NCBI RefSeq assembly: GCF_037975245.1
Contig: NC_092583.1
Span: 10,697,264 to 10,761,263 of the forward strand
DNA: 64,000 nt
From: Apostichopus japonicus
Taxonomy: Eukaryota > Echinodermata > Holothuroidea > Aspidochirotida > Stichopodidae
Direction of reading: 5' to 3'
Position numbers and translations under genes: made by a program. Below are positions 13,801 to 25,800 of this stretch, one piece after another. The notes under the pieces were generated by a model that made no database searches, had not been told where the DNA came from, and saw only the letters and a program-made list of their open reading frames with translations. Position 1 is the first letter of the stretch; each line of letters begins with the position of its first letter.

Positions 13801-16800
13801 ACGATATAGATGTTACAAATTGTTTTCTAATACACCAATAACGATAATACGGCAAATAATCTTTGTTTTAACCGGGTCAAGGCTAACAGGAAGCTAATAC
13901 AGGTACTTGTAAAAGGTTGATGAAGGTGACGATTGTTTTAAGGTTGAAATACCACAAGGCTTCCAAGTGAGAATAGATAGCGGTTTGGTGGCATGTGTTG
14001 TTACCTGTGTGTCAAATAGCCTATACATTATATTCCGTGTAAGAGATAATCTGTCTTAAACCCTTTTTATTCGTTTAGATATCATTCCTTTAATCCTCTT
14101 CCCTATATACGATGAGAATTCCTTATCCATGAGATCATCCCTTGTCAACTAATCCCGTCCTCTTCATTTTAAGAGACTATCCTATATCTCCTAGGGTTTA
14201 AGAGATAATCCCTTATTCTATACCATGTAAGAGATGATCCCTTGCTCCATATGTTCGTTAAGGGATCATTTCATATTCTCTATTCTATAAGCAATCACTT
14301 CATGTCATCTATACTCTCCAATGGATCATCCCATATGCTTTGCGGCTCTCCCATCCTCCCATATACGCTACCCACAAGGTGACCATACCAGTATTATTTA
14401 CCCCACAAGATATCAAGTCCAAGAGAAGATCCCCTATATTTTATTCTTGAATAGATCATCGCATATCCTATAATCATTCAGGGATCCTGATCCCATATAT
14501 TTTGTTCTGAAAGGGATAACCTTTTATAGCCTATAGTCTCTCCGTATCCTTTACCGCATTGGAGGTTACCCTAATTCATCTACACTCTAAGGGAGCATCC
14601 GATTTCAACCTCTCTACAAAGGATAATCCCATATCCTCCACTCTGCTAGTGTTCATCCAATAACCTCTAATCTTTAAGGTATCCTCCACTATATCCAAGA
14701 GATTATCTCATATCGTCTACTCTAAAGGGGATTATCCGTTAAGAACGAGCACCTCGTTGTGACCCTTTCAGTATCAGAGGATCAACAATTAACAGTCGTG
14801 GGACTGCTATCTTGTTTAGAATACATACCCCCACCTCCCCCTCCCCCACCACCGCAAACACCTAAACACACGCAAACATGTTACATGGTATTTTATGGCC
14901 ATTAGTAACAGATTTAATATTCCGATCAAATTTGGCAAAAACTAATGTTATCGGTTGTAATCGCGGTATGACCTATTATTAATGTGAAATGAAAAGAAAC
15001 TCATTTCTTTGGAAGGCTTTAGTAAACTATGTAAAATATTATCATGTTAACATTACCAACCGAAAAATCTCTGGACAATGGAATTGAATTTCATGATCGA
15101 TTTTGGCATTGAAAGAGCATTGTAGTCACTGAGCGTATTGTAATGGTGAAGATAGTAAACATTTCGAGTCATGCCAGTTCGAGTCACTCCCAGATTAATG
15201 TCGTCCAGTTACAGAGTTGTTGACAATTCATAATCATGGACGTTAAAATATGAATCTAAGAGACTGACTTCGGTCAGCTTGCGGCTATGATAAGCCAATT
15301 AGGCTTCTTCGCCAGTTCCTGCTTGCAGGAGGATCTAAAATACATACATACATACATTAAACAAAATGAACATAAACATATTTATCCTCTTCTTAGAGTT
15401 CTTTCGTGTTGGACGATGTTGTATCCAAAATAATCGTTCAAATATTTTGTCGTGCGGCAATAATACAAGAAACTACTACGATATAAAAATTTACGAAATT
15501 CGAAACGTTTTACGAAGAAAGTGAAACGCTGTCAGTATAAAAAATCAATATTGTTAGCTCAGTTTAAATTGATCACAATTCAAGCCCTTCTTGGCAAATG
15601 TTTTCATAACCGTCCGTGAACTGACCTGATGTACTCCAAATATAAAAAAATTCAAGGTTGTGAATTTATAGAAATGATAATAATTATCACACTAAAAAGT
15701 AAACTGAAATAACAATATTCTCTTCTTTTTCATTTCAGGTGAAATTGTTAGTAAATATTTATTTAAAAAAAAAATTATTTAAAATATTTTTGTTGAGGTA
15801 ATGCTTTTACTTATACATATACATTTTCAGATATAACTACTGTTAATTTTGATGCGTATGCCTAAGCCTATTTGAAGCTTTTTTTCCAATTTCAAAATTG
15901 CTAAGTAATTTTTTAATACAACAGTAAAGAATGAGATATGTTTTCAAACTCAAGCCACTCTTTCACATGGAAAAAAAGGTGTCAATGTTCCTCTGCCCCA
16001 ACCCCCTCCCATTACACATTTTCTCATATTGACTTGAAAGCATACTGTCGCGAAACGTGACATCACAAAAGAACGTACGTTCACCCTGCCAGCTGTTATT
16101 ATGTTAGACTAACTAAACTCAGGCCCATAGCCAGGAATTCTGAGTTGGGGAGGTAAGGGGTGGTTGGGCCGGGGGGGGGGGGTGCGTCAACACCAAGTTA
16201 AGGAAGGGCACAATATTTGTTTGCGTTTTGTAGCTTGTGAAATTATAGCCGCTACGAAGTTACAACGTTGCACGTGCGGCGAAACAAATCCATATGGTGT
16301 GTTACCTAGCCTCTAAATCGTATTGTAGGCTATGAATCATAGCCTATGATGCAATATATTTCATGACTTGGTACTTATTTGTAAGGACAGCGCCATCAGC
16401 ACGGTACGCTTCTTGTACCATCCTTATACATATTAGGAAGAAGAACAATCGTGGCAGTTTGCAGTGTGCAAGGAGCGTGTAGGTAGGGGTGGGGTGTGGG
16501 TGGGGGTGTGGATGGAGGTGAGGTGGTAGGTCCCTGTGTAATTGTCTGGCATCGAGCCGGACTAGAATAAAATATACAGTAAAAATATACTTGACTAAAA
16601 AAATATATATATGTGGAGTCGAGGAGACTTCATTCTTCTTACCAGAACAAACTCTTTGACATCGTTTTTGGGATAGGAATTTATTTTGGTTGCCACCGCA
16701 TCCATGGTAAATAAATTTGGAGCATTTATCGGTGCTAGGATCGTAGAACCATCTAAGACCAGGAATCCTATTATTTGAACATTTCTCTCCAATAGTTACC

Positions 16801-19800
16801 GGCATTTCACAACGGTCTGGAAAGAAAATGAAAGAAGAAGAAGAAGTAAAAAAAGGTAGGATTTTTAAGTGATAAATCCAATGGTTTTACGTAATTTGTA
16901 AATAAACACAATGATAAAAACACACAACAATAGCGCCCCCCCAAAAAAAAAAACATACAGAAACATATTTGTTTGTAAGATGACAGAAATGTAATAAAAT
17001 ACTTAGAAAGAACAGACATGTACTGTTACTGTTTGTTAGGAAATAGATAAAAAACAAGAAGGAAGAAATAGATGGTTTCCCCAAATTCTCAACTAAATCA
17101 GAATATTTCAATGAAGATTTGAAGTAGGTTTTAAGGATAGTCATGCAAGATAGATCGATCCTAGTCAGATAAATCAAACTACTTAATACACTCTCAAACC
17201 AGGGAGTTGTTATGGAACAACTCCCTGCTCAAACCCAATGAGTCGCCTTATATCGAGACTGCAATGGTATCATACTGGACGATATTACGTCATCACTATA
17301 GGTAAGTATTATACTGCACATAATCAGGGTTAACTGTAATTTGTGAGCAATCTACTCTGTGTGTACGTGTTTACACCCCTCCCCCAATATAGTTTTCATC
17401 AATAATAATCGCCCTGGGGGGGGGGGTGGTGGGGTGCCGGGTGCCTCTACAGGGTACAATTTCAACACCACTGCATGAAATGACTGCTATGATTCCTGAT
17501 CTCCTCAATATCAAATCCCGTGTCGGGATCATGATCTTCCCTATCTAAGTATAGGCTTACATCTATACTGACGAAAGTTTTCAATATTCTTATATTTTGC
17601 GTCAAATTTACAGGTTGTAAAAATTTTGGCTTGAGGGTTTCAATATCGTATAATGTAATCACAATACAACAATATGATTTTATAACATGCGTCAATGCAC
17701 TATTTTTTGGTATTATAAGAGAGGGTTGTTCAATATTATATATATATATATTGCTTATACAGCAAGCTATAACCACATGCTGGTAGCCTGAGTGATATTA
17801 TGCCCAGCGAGCAGATTTAATAGGCAGCAACATTGATAGAGCGTGTCCGAACTATACATTTTGAAGGGTTGCATTTGTCGATATTGTTGATAGAACCATC
17901 GTGTAATCTGTTACCGTCGTTTGCCCAGCATCAGTGTCACATATATAACACATTGGAAAGTGATATATATATAGGCTAAGCCTTAGCAACCATACAAAAT
18001 AATAATGTATCACCGTATCTAGTTTAAGAGACGATTTTTTTTAGGACAGGCAATTAACTTTTGATATAAAGCAGACTTTCTATATGACAACGATATTAAC
18101 AATATATTAATATATTACCTATAGAGGAATATGCACTGCGGGTTTTGCACTTTCGTTTTTGATAAAAATGAAGGTATAACGTGTATGGATACTATACATG
18201 CTGCATTTATCTGTCACAGTGGCTGGAAAATAAGTCTAACGAAATCTGTCACATCATTCATTAAAACCACCATCAGTTTATTGGTCAATTTAGGCATTTG
18301 TCCTCGCATATGATAGCAAAAACATGGAAGGTTCTGAAAGTGTTCCGAAAGGTGTTAGATTGGCATGTCAGTAATAGACGTATATGGAAAAGCATATACG
18401 CGAACGAAATGTGTAATATCGAATGGATATAGTAATTTTTTATTTAATTAACGTTCAATATGGTCATGAAAAGTGATAACATACTGAGATGTTTTAGTTT
18501 CAACAATTGAAATCATGATTTGACTCATATCATTTTTGTTTTTAATTTGCAGGAAATTAACTGAGCACGCCCACACGCCAGCACGCCCACTGACCCACAC
18601 GCACAAACGCCCTCACGCCCACACGAAGCTGTTGTTATAAAGCAATGGTACATTGACCCACAGGTGTTTGAGATGCTAAAATGGTCACAGTGATTGAAAG
18701 GTTAACACTTATAGTTTAATAATTTCTGTTGCGGTGTTGGAAAAATGATTTGCATAAAATCTGAATATTCATGACCCTCTAGAGAACCACGTGTTACAAA
18801 CGTTGTTATATCTAGAGACACACGTTGCGCAAAAGCAAGTTTTATATGAATTTCGGTTTCATCAAGTGATTTTCCTTTCTACCTCATTATAAAGTTCCTT
18901 TAAGGCAGACGATAGCCAATGCTTATTGAGAAATAATGATGCCATTTTATAGCTGTTATCAATCGCTTTTATCTTATTTCTGTTCACCTGCTCAATTTTC
19001 AAACGAGGCAGATAGGTCTATATGGTGATAGTTAATATTCACAGTATAAACAAAAGGTTTGCATCATCAATCAAGCTTCTCTCCTCAGGAGTGTGTGTGT
19101 GTCAGTTTTGTCGACAACTTTCTCTGATATTAACGGTATTCGTTTCAAAATACTAATAAATTTAGCGAATTTAAGATGATACATGCAGACAGACTGCCCC
19201 AATACCGGGGATTCGGAAACTATATAGCTTGTAAGCAGACTGACTAATATTTGAGTCAGTGTCCTGCTGTATCAACGTATTGGTTATTAGTCATATACAC
19301 TGTATGTGTAATCAGGCTACAGTGTGGCATATCTGATACTTTATTCGATTGGGTGGGGATGGGGGTGGGGATGGGGGGGGGGTGGGCATGGGGTTCTGAT
19401 GCAGGTAGAGGAGATGCTAGAAGTGGGTATGTGTCGCCTGTGAGCTTGCATGTGCTCACATCGTCTTCACCACGATACGGACACCACATCGTATAAGTGC
19501 CGTACCACACTTATGTGAGTGTACGTACGCCTAAGAGGAGTTTACCATTGCCGAAAAATAGCCCTAAAGTGAACTACTGTATTGATTTGTTTGGCATTTC
19601 CTGAGTCATCCTCATCTCACTGTTTGATGCTTGGATGTTGAAGCGGATGAAATAAAGTACAGATGGTCTAAAAATCTGGAGGATTGAAGGTGATACAAGG
19701 TATTTTAGAAATTCCTCGGTGAAACAAGATGATTCCGCAGCGAGAGCTGGTAGATGGGTTGGGGAGCACTATGCTAACATTTGAACTCTTTCAGCTCTAA

Positions 19801-22800
19801 CTCTAATCGGTCGTGGTGGCAGAAGTTGAATGTGCTGTGATAGCCCATTGCAAGCCATCAGCTATCATATGGTGGGTAGGACACGTCAGTAGATAACTTC
19901 TATCTATGCTCTAGCGGCCTTGGAAAGTGAAGAGTTTAGTGTGTAAGTCAATGGGAGCAATTACTTTATGGTGCGACACCTATATGTACAATCGCAAACT
20001 AGCGCAGTTCAACGCCCTATTCAACTCGCTCTGTAACGCAATAGTGAACATCGTATTGTGTGTTACGGGTAATGCACCGATATCACGCTGCGTGTTGCAA
20101 CCATGACTTTTATTGTTAGTCGATTCGTGAGGTGAAGAGTGTTGCACTTTACGTTTTAGTCGATATGTCAGAGTCCTCTGTATGCTAATTTTTAATATTA
20201 ATTTTATGTGATCAGGCAGCTATCATTTAAGATGGCAATTTCCAACTACGCAATACGCACACTACGGTCACACATGAGCTAAACGAGAATCTAGTTTTAT
20301 TAAGAATCATAGTCCTTATTTCGAAAGGAGTTCGTATTTAAATTAATATATAATTTTGATTTTTGTTATGTTTGTATCTGAACTATTCCATATAAGCTAT
20401 TATTATTATTATTATTTGATTAAGTGTTCACGGGCGTTATTAAACACATATAGCTACTTGATATATACAAATGTCAAAATATTTTCAGATCTTCAAATCG
20501 TAAAAGTAAACCTTTAACCGCCGCATTTCCGAGATATTTTAAATGGGGGGGGGGGGGGGTGGGAGAGGAAGTAACTTTCTTTCCAAGTTGCGTGTTATAT
20601 AATGATGACTTACTCAGTGTTTTCTGAAAATGCTTTAAAACGTTAGTATATATTTACGTATAGTTCTGACCAGTAATGGTTTCTTCCGTGTCCCTTTTAA
20701 GAAGAAATAACTTTTGAATATCCCTTGAATATACTTTGTGCTGTATATATGCCTTCACGATACATCCACTGACAAAGGAATTTCTCAGTGTATTTTGTAA
20801 GGAAAGGTTGTCTCGATTGAAATATATGAATAAATATGTCATAATGGTTAGTCCCATCATGTCACTGGTGTAAGTTTTGGTGTTGCCGTCGCATCGAGCA
20901 TCAGTAGGACTTTTACTGTGTATAGCTGTATATGATAGCTTTCATTGAAAATTAACGGAACATAGAAACTGATTGTTTGTACCATAAATATGGGTCATTG
21001 TTCCATCGATTTTATCGACAACAATTGCTAACGTTTCCATATTCAAGCCAAACTGACGAATGAACCCAATTTTGAGGTCATGCATTGCACTTTTCGTTTT
21101 TATTATTAAAAACAAATTTAGCCAATAACGTTTCTCTGCGTGGCTATGAATGATGAATTCATCGCGTCATAATTAACTGTTGAAATGTATGCTTCTATAC
21201 GTTAAACAGACCTGTAGTAAATTGATCCAAGAATTTGCTTCTTAGTGATGTACCAACTTAAATGTAAACAGCAATGCGCACGGCAACTTCAAAGTAATTA
21301 TGTTTTAAATGAAGAAGTGAAGTTGAGGTTAAATTTTACTACCATGTTTTTTGAGGTATTGATCAAATTTAGGAAGTGTTCATATATATTTATATAATAA
21401 CAGTAAATATTGACAATTATAGTACGGTAACGATATAAATTCATTTAAACTTTTTCGGCTTCATGATACCTTCCTCAGCAATACCAGATTTTAATTAGTA
21501 GTTATTGATTAATATAATAATAAAAAATACTTTCTATGTTCTGAATGAATAATGAAAGCCTATACTTATAACGCTGAGTCTAAAAATAAAAAACCGATAA
21601 TAAAATCGATCCCCAACAATTTTGCGTTTCATTGTTGCTGAGCTGTTCAAATTTCGTTTCAGTAATGTGAATGGTATCTTGTAGAAGTAATAGACCGGCA
21701 GCCCAGTGCACTTTGATCAAACGAACGAGGTACCAATATCTGAGTATTGGAACATTTGTGGAAAAACCCAGTATATCCAAAAGTGGATGTCTGCCGTGGT
21801 CGCTCTGCTGCATGTGGCCCCTGGGGCCGGTTAAAGGGGGCCCAAAAATGCATCTGATCAAACGAACGAGGTACCACTTGAAACCAATGTCAACTTAATG
21901 CATGAATGCCACATAGTACTGAATGGCCCATGCCAGACAAATTTTCTGCTGCAAAGGACCCGCCAGACGCCCAAGAAGGGCCCCTAAAAAAATGCATCTG
22001 ATCAAACGAACGAGGTACCACTTGAAACCAATGTCAACTTAATGCATGAATGCCGCAAAGTACTGAATGGCCTATGCCAGACAAATTTTCTGCTGCTAAG
22101 GGCCCGCCAGACGCCCCCAAATATGGCCCAAATGCCCATTAGCGTAGCATTGACCCAGATTAAATATACAAGGTACCACTCAAAACCGGTTTGGAATGTT
22201 CGGGTTGATCTTACAGACTATGGAAATCATCATGCCAGACAAATTTTCTGCTACAAACGGGCTAACAGACACTAAAAAAGGGCCCCCAAATGGGCCATGA
22301 TCAATCATAGTTGGTACCACACAAAACCAATATTAAATGCAAAGGTACTTTCCACAGAGTAAAGAACTGCCAATGCAAGACAAATTTTCTTCTGCATAGG
22401 TCCCACCAGATAGAAAGTATAGGTGGCCCAATGCGGCCCTATATGGGCCTAATGAATTGTATATCAATGCAGACTATATGTGCCTTGTGACATGACATTT
22501 GTCATAACAATCAAGAACATCCTGAATTATTCAAATTCCTTCCCGCTACATATATAGGCCAATGGAATAATGAGATTAGTATACTAGTAGGTGTATCAAT
22601 TACTGAACATTTCAATGAGCAAAACAAAAATGACGCGAACTCAGTCTTTGAGGGAGATCCTGACAGTTATAATGCATTCTCAAATCCATTCTTTTTCCTT
22701 TTATCCATTCTTTTTCCTTTTATCCAGTCAGTACTTTGTATCGTGAGCAGTGTTTAACTTGGCAGTTACTTTGTTTCGCTGGAAACACTGGAGCAGATTA

Positions 22801-25800
22801 AAATCAGTTTATGTATTGTAAATAAGAAACCCAAAATCATTTTGTATCTTAAAACAGTGTGTTTACGTTAGCATTGTAAATCTACAAAGTTTAAAATCTT
22901 GAGAAAGAACGCTTAAGTGTTATCTTAAGACATACATGTAATCGAACAAAAGAGATCGTTTTGTTTCTTAAGCTCAGACAAAGAAACAATTATCAAACAA
23001 TGGTGAAAATGCTTTATAACGTGTACTTAACGATAAAGGTTTGGGTTGAAACTGTCCAATATGGTTTTTAAAAGATACATAATTGAAGCATAGAAATGTA
23101 TATGTACCTTTATGCTAGGTACACTCTTTAAAGGACTTAAAATGCTAAGATTGAACAAACAAATACTGATATCACCACGTATGACTACATTCCTTGATAC
23201 AAAATATAAAAATGAGTAATTGGCGTATATTACTCCATCTTGGTCTTTTAGAACTTCCATCATTACACTAATTCAATTCGAATAGCTTGTAACAAGTCCA
23301 ACAAATAGATGTGGCATCCATTTTTCAGAAATATGAATGCTAGATGAGGGTTTTTGTTTTCATCTATGAAGGAATCTTTTACCTTTCAAGAAAGTCATCT
23401 TGCTAGTTTAAAATGTACTAAAATCATAATTGGCAAAGATAGTAACAAAAGATCACTATGTGATTACTCTGAACATGACACATGTTAGGTTCGAAGTATA
23501 AGAACTGAGAATTCATGTCTCTTGACAGTGATTAAACACTGGAGTGTGTGCATTGTAAAAAGACACTGCATTTGCCATTCAGACAGATCTCAAAAGAATC
23601 ATTAGTAAGTTTATGAAAATTAAGTATTCCCATGAACTTGATTCTAAAAAGACAATGGAAGCTCAAATCTATGTTTCATTGTCGGAGTCATCACTCCAAG
23701 ATGGTTCAGTACTTGAATCATCGGCATCAAACTCGGAAGCCACGTCTGGTCGGCTACTTTGAAAAACTTCGCTCAGTTCCCCCTCTTGAAATAGATGATC
23801 TGGGAGAGCCGGTCCCTCAAACCAGTTAGGGCTGTAGCACCCATTCTTGCTCTTCCAACCGTAGTTCTGTGGATCCAAGCCAGGCAAGACTCTTCCTCAG
23901 AGTGTTAGAATTATAATGTGGGGAACTGTAATTTTTGCCCAGGCCAGCAAATCCCAAAATATTTAGAGGCTTAGGTGAAATTGTTATCTTTATTTTGCTT
24001 AGAGCATCGAATAGCTAAATAAGATAAAACACTGGTCTTGTGTACAGTAACTCCAATTTATGCTGGAAACAATATAATCATGAGCTTGAAATGTCATGTT
24101 ACAAGGCACATATATCCAATTCTTTAGACCCATATATAGGGCCACATTGGGCCACCTATTCTTTCTATCTGGTGGGACCTATGCAGAAGAAAATTTGTCT
24201 TGCATTGGCAGTTCTTTACTCTGTGGAAAGTACCTTTGCATTTAATATTATTTTTGTGTGGTTCCAAACCGGTTTTGAGTGGTACCTTGCATATTTAATC
24301 TGGGTCAATGCTACGATAATGGGCATTTGGGCCATATTTGGGGACGTCTGGCGGGCCCTTAGCAGTAGAAAATTTGTCTGGCATAGGCCATTCAGTACTT
24401 TGTGGCATTCATGCATTAAGTTGACATTGGTTTCAAGTGGTACCTCGTTCGTTTGATCAAATGCATTTTTAGGGGCCCTTTTGGGGCGTCTGGCGGGCCC
24501 TTTGTAGCAGAAAATTTGTCTGACATGATGATTTCCATAGTCAGTAAGATCAACCCGAACATTCCAAACCGATTTTGAGTGGTACCTTGCATATTTAATC
24601 TGGGTCAATGCTACGCTAACGGGCATTTGGGCCATATTTGGGGGCGTCTGGCGGGCCCTTAGCAGCAGAAAATTTGTCTGGCATGGGCCATTCAGTACTT
24701 TGTGGCATTCATGCATTAAGTTGACATTGGTTTCAAGTGGTACCTCGTTCGTTTGATCAAATGCATTTTTATGGGCCCTTCTTGGGCGTCTGGCGGGCCC
24801 TTTGTAGCAAAAAATTTGTCTGGCATGATGATTTCCATAGTCTGTAAGATCAACCCGAACATTCCAAACCGGTTTTGAGTGGTACCTTGTATATTTAATC
24901 TGGGTCAATGCTACGCTAATGGGCATTTGGGCCATATTTGGGGGCGTCTGGCGGGCCCTCAGCAGCAGAAAATTTGTCTGGCATAGGCCATTCAGTACTT
25001 TGCGGCATTCATGCATTAAGTTGACATTGGTTTCAAGTGGTACCTCGTTCGTTTGATCAGATGCATTTTTTTAGGGGCCCTTCTTGGGCGTCTGGCGGGC
25101 CCTTTGCAGCAGAAAATTTGTCTGGCATGGGTCATTCAGTACTATGTGGCATTCATGCATTAAGTTGACAATGGTTTCAAATGGTACCTCGTTCGTTTGA
25201 TCAGATGCATTTTTGGGCCCCCTTTAACCGGCCCCAGGGGCCACATGCAGCAGAGCGACCACGGCAGACATCCACTTTTGGATATACTGGGTTTTTCCAC
25301 AAATGTTCCAATACTCAGATATTGGTACCTCGTTCGTTTGATCAAAGTGCACTGGGCTGCCGGTCTATAACCACCAGCATATGACATAGATAAATGTATG
25401 TTAGGCAACTGCCCCCAAATATCAGGAATAGATCCGTTATGAGACATACACTGCACTTAAGTGTCCATTAGACATTATGACTGAAGTGTCCATTAGACAT
25501 TTGGGCTGAGGACTTTATATTGTCCATTATATAGCGACCACAAATGTGGGAGAAGCCAGCAAGGCCTTATGAATTACAACTTGCACGTCGGGTGGCTTCC
25601 AACTTCAACATTTTCAAACCAATTTGGAATCTTTTCAAGTTAGTAAGTCATTTCAGATTGGAAAACGATAGATTGCTCTTGGATGAAAAACCCACCTGAC
25701 TATGACCCCAAAACATGTTTGCAATTATGTGTAAATAGTCGTTCATGATTGGTCCGAAAAATTACGCTATCACAATAGAAGCCTTCACTTTGAGGTCACC

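Larger units (their letters stand above)
21691..25367. mobile_element. Long-inverted-repeat (foldback-like) DNA transposon, 3.7 kb, 3-bp TSD
   Basis: Left end TAGACCGGCAGCCCAGTGCA at 21691 is mirrored exactly at 25348-25367. Both ends are flanked by TAA (21688-21690 and 25368-25370), a likely 3-bp target duplication. The arms (about 21691-22455 and 24125-25367) are inverted copies built from alternating sub-repeats of about 141 and 159 bp. The right arm has extra units with an exact 300-bp period (24421, 24721, 25021). The interior is about 1.7 kb and contains one coding-like minus-strand stretch. A 3-bp TAA duplication would suit PIF/Harbinger-like insertion, but no transposase was recognised, so the family is open. 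Confidence 0.85.

Noticed and set aside
16344-16642. Continuation of the Kunitz frame past residue VCSG
   Set aside because: Reads through a GTAAGA donor into low-complexity His/Pro sequence; the in-phase exon at 12.9 kb shows this is intron.
24216-25016. 266-aa minus-strand open frame made of 100-residue repeats
   Set aside because: Lies wholly in the tandem-repeat arm of a foldback element; the 300-bp period is a multiple of three, which keeps any frame open. Not annotated as a gene.
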